Positions 7,870 to 14,143 of a stretch of 14,143 bases of DNA are shown here, in pieces. Each line of letters starts with the position of its first letter. The first letter of the stretch is position 1. Made by a program: the position numbers and the translations under genes. This DNA comes from Auxenochlorella pyrenoidosa (taxonomy: Eukaryota > Chlorophyta > Trebouxiophyceae > Chlorellales > Chlorellaceae), in NCBI GenBank assembly GCA_001430745.1, contig KQ481938.1, positions 1,085,050 through 1,099,192 on the forward strand, written 5' to 3'. The notes beneath the pieces are model-generated. The model saw only the letters and a program-made list of their open reading frames with translations. It was not told the origin of the DNA and did not search any database.

Positions 7870-10062
7870 ATGGCCTCGTCAAGAGGGCTTGGCGTGACGC
7901 CCAGCGATATGGTGAGCGCAGATCCGTACTGAACACGTGTCGATGGAAGGGTAGAGGCGCGCCAAGGCGCTGAGAGTGTGAACCACTGCTGCCGCCGCCC
8001 TGATCACTCTCGCTCGCCTTGCAGGACGCGTCGCGCCTGGTGTTTGTATCCGTCAAGGATGCCAAGCCCAAGCGCAAGGTGGCAGTGCCCATTGGCGATG
8101 GGGCCTCGTGGGAGCAGTTCTGCAGCCAGGTGGGGGACGACTGCATAGGGGTTCGGAGCGCGAGAAGGGCCGGTGCACGCGCGTGCCCGCTGATGTTCAC
8201 CTGCTCAGGCAGCAGCGAGCCAATGCTGCATGCCCGCGCAAGCATCTGCACAGTGTGAGCGACCTGCCTGCTGCCTGCGCATGGCGCTTGCGCTCGCTCA
8301 GCGCTGGAGGTGCAAGCTGGAGCCAGCCAATGTGGGCAGCACACCCGCCGATGCACCCGCCCCCATGCTGCTCGTGCCCCAGCACCCCGTGCCCTCCCCA
8401 CCTGCAGGTCCAGGCCAAGCTGAAGCTGGTGGGCATCGAGGCCATCTACCTGGCCTCCAGCGGCGAGCGCATCACGCGCCTGGACCAGCTGCAGGACATT
8501 GATGAGCTGTACGTGGTCGAGGTGAGGGGCGGCCCCGCCCAGCTGGCCGAGGGGGTGCCTCACGCGGGGCAGCCTCGCCCAGCTGAGGAGTTTTCTCACG
8601 ACGGTGCTGTGGTCCAGCTGCCGGTGGCGCTGCCGTGGGCTCTGTGGGTGGCACATGCCTGAGTGGGCCCAGAGGGCAGACGCGTGCCACTGCTGGCACT
8701 GCTGGCAGGACTCCGGCACGTCCTTGCCGAAGGCTGGTGTGTTTGCGGCGTCAGCAAGTCGTGTGGGGGGAGGCAAGGAGCAGCGCGGCCCAACTGCTGC
8801 TTCTGGCTGGTTGCTCACCAGCCCCTGGCGCTGGGCCCCCTGTGCAGGGCGCCGCGCGTGGCGGGCAGGCATCAGCAGCGGCAGCCCCAGCAGACCAGTA
8901 TGTGCAGACGCAGCCCACAAGCTACATGAGCCGAATGGGGGTGGCAGACGCGGAGATCTCACCCGCCATGCACGGCAGGCAAGCTGGCCAGCAGCCTGCT
9001 TTTTTTTGCATTGCACGCCACTCTGGCGCGCCCAGCGTGCGCAGCATGCAGGCTCGTGCCCGGCAGGCCCAGCCAGCCGAGCAGATGCCCTGCCTGCGGC
9101 CTTGCTGCATGCTCCGGCCACCTGCCTGCTAACGCGGCGAAGCTGTCTGCTGGCCGCTCCCTCGGCGCCGTGCGCTCTGTCCTCCCTGCTGCACGCAGCT
9201 CGGGTGCTGAGCTGCTGGCTCGCTGCTCACAAACTTGCGCCCCCACCCCACCACCACCACCTCACACATACCCACACACACCACACACACACACCCGCAG
9301 GCTGGACGTGGACTCGGATGCCTCGCACAAGTACGCCAAGCGGCAGGGCTCGCTGCAGCGGACCATGAAGCGCGTCTTCCCCTCGCTTTTCCAGGGCTCC
9401 CTGCCCGTCACCACCAAGTGGGCAGCAGGGTGGGGTCCCGGGGGTGCCTGTGTTCTGAGTGGGGCGTTACTGATGCAGGGAAGCAGGCGCACGCCCGCAG
9501 GGGGTGGCGTGCCGCATGCCAAGGGGATTGCGCACAGAGAGGGGAGCAGCAGGGGCTGGGCCTGCAAGGTCCCGCGCACACGCGCGCTCTGGGGCACGCC
9601 CCTTGCCCTTGCCGAGCTTGAACGCCCTGTGTGCCCATCTGCTCTGTGCTCTGCTCTGTGCTCACTGGCCCTCACCCCCCGCTGCCTGCCGCCCTGCAGG
9701 GACCTTGCCAACGGCAACCCAATGAGCCCAGCGGTAGAGCAGGTGCAACAGCAGCCGCCAGCCCTCTTTTCCACTGCCCCTTTCCACTGGCCCCGACGCC
9801 CTGCGCTGCTTTCCTGGCTCTCAGTGCCCGCACACCGTGTAGCCAGCCCTCGGTGCCCGCACACTGCGAAGACAGCTGCGCAATGCGCACTCGTCCCCCC
9901 CCTCCTACCCTCTTCTGCGCCCTGCAGGTGCGGCGGCGCATCCGGCGGCGGCGGCGGTCCTGCGCCGACCCGCGCAACCTGCTCATCCTGTTCACCCTCA
10001 TCTCCTGCCTTGGGACCGTGCTCTTCGTCTACTCGCGGACGGCTGCCAACGGCTTGCCGTGA
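7870..10062 (+). CDS. Small C-terminally anchored membrane protein with predicted ubiquitin/PB1/DCX-like N-terminal domain (6 exons)
   Basis: Exons: 7870-7911, 8025-8129, 8408-8508, 9301-9417, 9700-9742, 9928-10062. This model totals 543 nt, 180 aa plus TGA. ATG 7870 lies in a strong context (GCGATGGCC). Residues about 15-83 (LVFVSVKDAKPKRKVAVPI, IEAIYLASSGERITRLDQL, QDIDEL) have the alternating strand-helix-strand look of a beta-grasp domain, with a late loop like those in PB1 or DCX domains; this fold call is my inference. A basic stretch follows (HKYAKRQGSLQRTMKRVFPS), then RRRIRRRRR, a hydrophobic span NLLILFTLISCLGTVLFVY, and only about 9 residues after it, as in tail-anchored proteins. 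The join of exons 3 and 4 is uncertain: a consensus donor at 8522 (GAG|GTGAGG) would keep residues YVVE but breaks frame with exon 4, so the GTACGT donor at 8509 is used here. A missed micro-exon in the 780-nt gap is the alternative. I cannot name the family. Confidence 0.75.
8509..9300 (+). other. Long intron (792 nt) with two competing donors
   Basis: This is much the longest intron in the window. It starts at GTACGT (8509) in the frame-preserving model or at GTGAGG (8522) by consensus. It ends in CCCGCAG|G at 9300, after a C/A-rich tract of CCACC and CACACA repeats (9241-9299) in place of a normal T/C-rich tract. No internal exon could be recognised with confidence. Confidence 0.55.
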
Positions 10063-10266
10063 GCAAGCAGCAGGGAGGTCTGGCGGCAGCCTGGGTCTCC
10101 CTCTTGTCGGGCGCTGCCGGCCGGCCCCTCCCGGGCACCACCAAGCGTGCACAGCAGCAGTCCCCCTTGTTCTCACTTGCTTGGATGATATTCGAGAGCA
10201 CACCTCATTGAGACGGTGTTTAAGGCTCCTGAACAACACAGCATTGCCCCCTGCTAGCGTGCGTCT

Positions 10267-10271
10267 TGTAA
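10267..10271 (+). terminator. Candidate poly(A) signal of the 7870-10062 gene
   Basis: Plus-strand TGTAA lies about 205 nt after the stop codon at 10060-10062. This motif usually lies some 10-20 nt before the cleavage site in green algae, giving a 3' UTR of roughly 220 nt. Confidence 0.55.
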
Positions 10272-10520
10272 TGACAGCGCCGCAGGCATGCCAGGGTGTG
10301 CGAAGAGCAGGTATACACAAGCAGTGCACAGGCTCAGTCGAGCTCTTCAGGAACTGCCTACCGACGCAATCAGGAGGTTCACAGCATGCAGGTTGTTCTT
10401 TCACGATGACTGGCAAGCAACGTCAAGCTGAAGGTGCTGTGCGGTTCTCACCAGCAACACACCTCACTTCGCTGCAGTCAGTTGACTGTCAGACGAAACA
10501 TGCAGCGCGATCAAGAACAA

Positions 10521-10525
10521 TTACA
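10521..10525 (-). terminator. Candidate poly(A) signal of the pyruvate kinase gene
   Basis: TGTAA on the minus strand (TTACA on plus) lies about 148 nt after the pyruvate kinase stop codon at 10675-10673, a reasonable 3' UTR length. Confidence 0.55.
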
Positions 10526-10672
10526 GGTTCTGAAACAGGAAACAGTACAGCTGACGCGGAAATCAATCACACAGATGGTACTGAACAACAAAGAATCAGG
10601 AGTACAGAATTTGGGCTGTCGGCCCGCTTCGTTGCATGCCATGCGTTGCACACTGCCAAGGGCTGCCCAGGC

Positions 10673-13600
10673 TCAGGCATGGCCCGCATCGCGCACGCTG
10701 GCGCGGCGCGCAAGGACCGCTGCGCTGCGCTCCCCGTCGCTACTCTCGTCCTCGCTGTCTATCTGAGGGTCCTCTGGCACTGTCCGCACCTGAGGGCACG
10801 GGGGGGGGGGGGGGGGGGCAGTGTGAGAAGGGGCACGCGGGGCAACCTCAGGCTGGGCAGGCTCCAGGGTGGCAAGCCGGGGCCCTTCTGGCCTGGACGG
10901 ACTGCAGAGCACCAGTCCCGCGGACGAGATGCGCAAACGAAATGTATGGCAGGGGGAAAGGGCCTTGCTCCACAACCCCCCGGCCCCCTGACGTCCTGCG
11001 CCCCCTCTGCCCAGCGGCAGCGCCTCGCCTGGATGACGTGCGTGGAAGCCGCGCGCCAGATGGCCCTGCGCCCGCTCTGCACCAGCGCCACCATCTGGCC
11101 GCCCTTCACGTGGCCCCGCTCCTTCAGCATGGTTAGCGCCCTGAGAAGGACACGAGCCAACAGGGGCGGTTTGGGCGGCAGCACCGGGAACCAGCATGCG
11201 TGCTCGCCGCGGCTTGCGGAGCCAACAGGCCGCAGAAGGGCTGCTCGCACCCTGCCCTTGCAGCCTCAAGCAGTAATCGCAGCTGCCTTGCAACCCCCTA
11301 CCAGGGGCCGATGCCGGCGCAGAGGCCGGTCTGCCGGCCCTCCTCTCCCAGGCCCGCACCGTGCCTCCCTGCGCACGCTGGAGCGTGCGCAGGGGGCGGC
11401 TCCCTACCGCGCCAGCTCCCCACACCACGCGGACCCCCACCTACCTGTCGAACGTCACCTCCTGCTGCTCGCTGAAGCGCATGTAGAGCGCGACCACGCC
11501 GTGGTACAAGGCCAGCCGGCGCTGCACCAGCTCGTTCTCGGTGAAGCAGAAGATGGGCCAGTCGGGCCTGCACAGCGACGTGTGTGTGTGGGTGGGTGAG
11601 TATGGGAGGGGGTGGGGGGGGCGCGGCCCACACTATGGGTGCCAGCTCTTTCATTCTGCTACTGAGCACTAAAGCCCGTCTTGGCACGGCGCCTGCCGCC
11701 CGCGCCCTCACCGGTAGTGGCTGAGCAGCGCGGGCATGTTGCCCTTGCGGGAGAAAACGATGAGCGGGCACTTGAGCGTGTTGGCCATCTGCAGGCCGCA
11801 GGGCGGCAGGGCAGGGCACGCAGCCGTTCAAAAGGAACCGCCGGGGCTGCTCAACAGGCAGGACCAGGGGGGTCGTCGCGCCTGGCTTCTGAACAGTTGA
11901 GTGCAGCGCGCACCCAAGCGCGGATTGAGAGTCAAAGCAAGGAAGGGTTACAAGCGCAGACGATGCAGGCAGGCGCGGGGGGAGGCAGGAGGCGCCCCCA
12001 CCGTGGTGGCGTGGTAGGCAAAGATCTCAGACAGCCCCTCGTCCTTGGCGCTGCCGGTGCGGCGATGCGGCGGGATGATCCAGTCGATGGGCGGCGCCTC
12101 GGTGCTGCCAAACCGCCGCGCGCCCTGCGGGGCGGGCGGGGCATATGCCGTGCAGCGTGGCATGGGATGATGCCCAGGACTGGAGGGAACACATCCGCCA
12201 CTGGTGCAATGTTGCTGGCGCTCTGGCAGTACGGCAGCCTAGCCCAGCAGCAGTTGGCGCTCCAGCACGCTGGGCCTGGCGCACCACCGCTCCCATCTGG
12301 TATTGCAGCACGCTGGGCCTGGCGTGCAGCGCGCCCTGGTGCGCCACCACCCCCACCTGGTACTGCAGCATGCTGAGCTCGGTGCGGCGGGCCACAGTGG
12401 TCATGGTGTCCAGGCTCTTGAAGGGGAACTTGCCGTACGCGGTCTCGCCTGGACCGGGCACACGCAGGGCGCAGAGGAGGGGCACGAGGCAGGGTGCGGA
12501 GGGGGGTCACGAGGCAGGGGGAGTCGGGAGTTGGAGCAGCGAGCTTGCATGCGTGGAAGGCTGCAGGTGCACCGGTCAGCCGACTGATCGAGAAACGTCA
12601 CCAGGGGCGCCGGCGTGCCCACCTGAGAGCATGATGGCGTCAGCGCCCTCGCGAACAGCAATTGCAATGTCAGACACCTCCGCCCTGCAGGCACAGCAGG
12701 CAGCGTTGGTGCCTCGCTCATAAAGTGCACCGAAGCAGTGACCCAGTGCCAGTGCCGGCGCGCAGCACAGCACGCAAAAAGGACTGGCACGACAACCCTC
12801 TGCAATGCTCCGGCGCCTGCGTGCACTCAGCGCCAACTTTCGTGAGCATGAGCGTCCTGTGTGACCCCTCCCCTCCAGCCACACCCTCACCGTGTGGGAG
12901 TCGGGTTCTGAACCATGGACTCCAGCCTGCGGGGCGCCAAGGCAAGGCATGGCAGCCAGGGGTGCCGCTCGTCTGTGCAGGGCTGCCAGATGGCAAGACG
13001 GGCGCGCGTAGTGCTGGCAACAGCAGCAGGTGCAAGACAGGTACAGGCGGCTCATGACCAGGCCGATGCACAATCAATGACTTGTTGTCACACTCACATG
13101 TTTGTCGCCACAATCACCGGCTTGCCGCGCCTGCGGCACCCCTGCACAATCTGCGACTGCCAGTATGGCACCTGCAAGGGTCGGCAGGGAAAAGGGTGGG
13201 CGGGCCAGTGGCGACGCTGGCTTGACATACGCCTTGCGTGTGCAAAAACAGGCAGCTGCCGGGCGCCATCCCCAGGCTGCATGCGCCCATGCTGTTGGCG
13301 CTCCGCAGCGCGCCAAGCAGCGCATGCGTCTCATCGCCCCTGCGCTGCCCGAGGCCGTTCAAGGCCACACGCCTCCGCCAAGGGCAGCTCTCTGCCCTGG
13401 CTAAACCCCCCTGCCCACTCCCTATCTTAATCACCCACCCACGGCCCCCACATCCCCCGCACCTCCTCCACAGGCAGCTCCGCCCCCAGGTCTCCCCGTG
13501 CCACCATGGCCCCGTCCACAGCATCCAGGATCTCCTCCAGGTGCGCCACGGAGTCGGCCGACTCAATCTTGGCCAGCACGCCGATGGCCGAGGTGCCCAC

Positions 13601-13907
13601 CAGGCCTTTGGAATGGGAGGGTGGAGGCGCGGCCGCAGCAGGGGTGTGCACGCGGCCGCAAACAAGCGCGCGGCAGCGGCAGCACCTGCCGGCAGCGCAC
13701 CGTGGAGACTGCGGTGGCAGGGCGGGGCAGGCGGCGAGCGACGGGCGTGCGCCCAGCAGGCTCTGGGCACCGGGCACGCGTAGCGGGGTGGCTGTGCGCC
13801 GGCGGGCCGGCAGGCGGCGGCCCACCCTGGTTGGCCAGGTAGCTCTTCAGCTCGTAGATGACGTCGGCGTCGCGCACAAAGGACAGGGCGTAAAAATCGA
13901 CGCCCAT
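10673..13907 (-). CDS. Plastid-type pyruvate kinase, C-terminal 346 aa (11 exons in window, 5' end outside)
   Basis: Pyruvate kinase transfers phosphate from phosphoenolpyruvate to ADP; the plastid form supplies pyruvate for fatty acid synthesis. Exons, minus strand: 13907-13826, 13605-13463, 13171-13098, 12926-12891, 12684-12623, 12448-12357, 12124-12002, 11788-11712, 11567-11445, 11140-11029, 10789-10673; all phases agree (1041 nt). Visible landmarks (fragment numbering): [14 protein letters not shown] with catalytic Lys40 and metal-binding Glu42; ARGDLG with Asp66; [23 protein letters not shown] with the catalytic Thr111; [13 protein letters not shown]; then the C-terminal domain from [16 protein letters not shown] to [11 protein letters not shown] and THVIQVRTV. 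VDFYA, FAYHATTMANTL and HVIQVR resemble plastidic PKp-beta enzymes more than cytosolic ones, though the transit peptide is outside. The intron after VIQ begins GC, not GT. An unusual acidic/Ser-rich tail of about 30 residues follows the normal family end. Confidence 0.93.
10790..11028 (-). other. GC-AG intron (last intron of pyruvate kinase)
   Basis: The donor is CAG|GCGAGG at 11028 and the acceptor is CCCTCAG|GTG at 10790. Only this join gives [16 protein letters not shown], matching the conserved STHxIQVRK end of plastid pyruvate kinases, in phase 0. No GT donor nearby gives the same result. Confidence 0.85.
10800..10818 (-). repeat. Poly-C tract (19 nt) upstream of the last pyruvate kinase exon
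   Basis: A run of 19 G on plus, hence 19 C on the transcribed strand, ends 9 nt before the AG of the last acceptor, where the polypyrimidine tract belongs. Its true length may vary or be mis-assembled. Confidence 0.85.
12263..12365 (-). repeat. Tandem duplication spanning an exon-intron border of pyruvate kinase
   Basis: A 43-nt unit (12263-12305) is repeated at 12306-12365 with a 17-nt insertion: both units begin CAGCACGCTGGGCCTGGC and end with CTGGTATTG or CTGGTACTG. The right-hand unit carries the real donor (CAG|GTGGGG at 12357/12356). The left-hand unit, inside the intron, carries the same site decayed to CAG|ATGGGA. Confidence 0.85.
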
Positions 13908-14143
13908 CTGCAGGGGAGGGGGTGTGGGGGAGGGAGGGCTTGGTCCCTTCTCGAGCTGCCCACCCGCTGCAGGAGACGCGCGCCCTGCCCTGGCGCGGCT
14001 CCCCACCGCGGCGCAGCTGCTGCGGCCACAGTGCCCGCGTGTGAACGTGCAGGTGTGGCCCACCATACGCATACAGCAACGAAAATCACCCAGCCAGAAC
14101 CCTCCCCCCCCCCCCCCAACACACACCACCACCACCCAACCCA
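13908..14143 (-). other. Partial intron at the right edge, with a poly-C run
   Basis: Upstream of the exon at 13907, the acceptor CCCTGCAG follows a C/T-rich tract (CCCTCCCTCCCCCACACCCC on the minus strand). No exon was recognised from here to the window end, so this is most likely the 3' part of an intron. It includes a run of 14 C on plus (14104-14117). Confidence 0.6.

Larger units (their letters stand above)
10063..10672. other. Convergent intergenic region
   Basis: Two genes converge here, so both 3' UTRs lie in this 610-nt gap. It is clearly poorer in G/C than its surroundings (53 of 120 bases in 10501-10620 by direct count). TGTAA occurs on the plus strand at 10267-10271 and on the minus strand at 10525-10521, placing the likely transcript ends about 200-250 nt apart without overlap. 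No coding exon was seen. Confidence 0.65.

Noticed and set aside
9011..11599. Very long plus-strand open frame (862 codons)
   Set aside because: It runs through introns of the 7870 gene, the GC-poor intergenic gap and the antisense of pyruvate kinase exons. It coincides with real coding only at 9302-9417, so it is a chance opening in GC-rich DNA.
13908..14143. A further upstream pyruvate kinase exon
   Set aside because: No segment in any minus-strand frame resembles the expected pyruvate kinase sequence before VDFYALSFV, so it is left as intron.

Overview
The window looks like nuclear DNA of a GC-rich green alga, most probably a trebouxiophyte of the Chlorella type. Four protein genes are broken by many short introns (about 110-460 nt, one longer), nearly all GT-AG. 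Exons show strong third-position G/C bias, and TGTAA, the usual chlorophyte poly(A) signal, lies in the 3' flanks. The encoded proteins include a plastid-type pyruvate kinase and a mitochondrial complex I gamma-carbonic-anhydrase-like subunit. No bacterial operon, mobile element, CRISPR array, tRNA or rRNA was seen. All gene models were built by hand from splice signals and reading phase.

Layout, left to right. 1-1106: 3' flank with an ambiguous poly-G run. 1107-4370 (minus): a seven-exon gene of unrecognised function, about 533 aa, with an acidic Ser/Pro/Ala-rich N-terminal half, Ala-rich helices, one membrane segment near the C-terminus and then a short coiled coil. 4371-4969: spacer. 4970-7502 (minus): eight exons encoding a complete 272-aa mitochondrial gamma-CAL protein. 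7503-7869: short divergent promoter region. 7870-10062 (plus): six exons encoding a small protein (about 180 aa) with a predicted ubiquitin/PB1/DCX-like N-terminal domain, a basic stretch and a C-terminal membrane anchor. 10063-10672: convergent, GC-poor intergenic region with a TGTAA signal on each strand. 10673-14143 (minus): the last eleven exons (346 aa) of a plastid-type pyruvate kinase whose 5' part lies beyond the right edge.

The genes do not form an evident pathway. Two serve central metabolism in different organelles (mitochondrial complex I; plastid glycolysis feeding fatty acid synthesis). The other two are membrane proteins I cannot name. The most useful observations concern gene structure: a GC-AG intron, a duplicated and decayed splice donor, a splice junction that closes in frame only with the less obvious donor, and a gamma-CAL that has lost all three zinc histidines. 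I see no convincing new multi-gene system.
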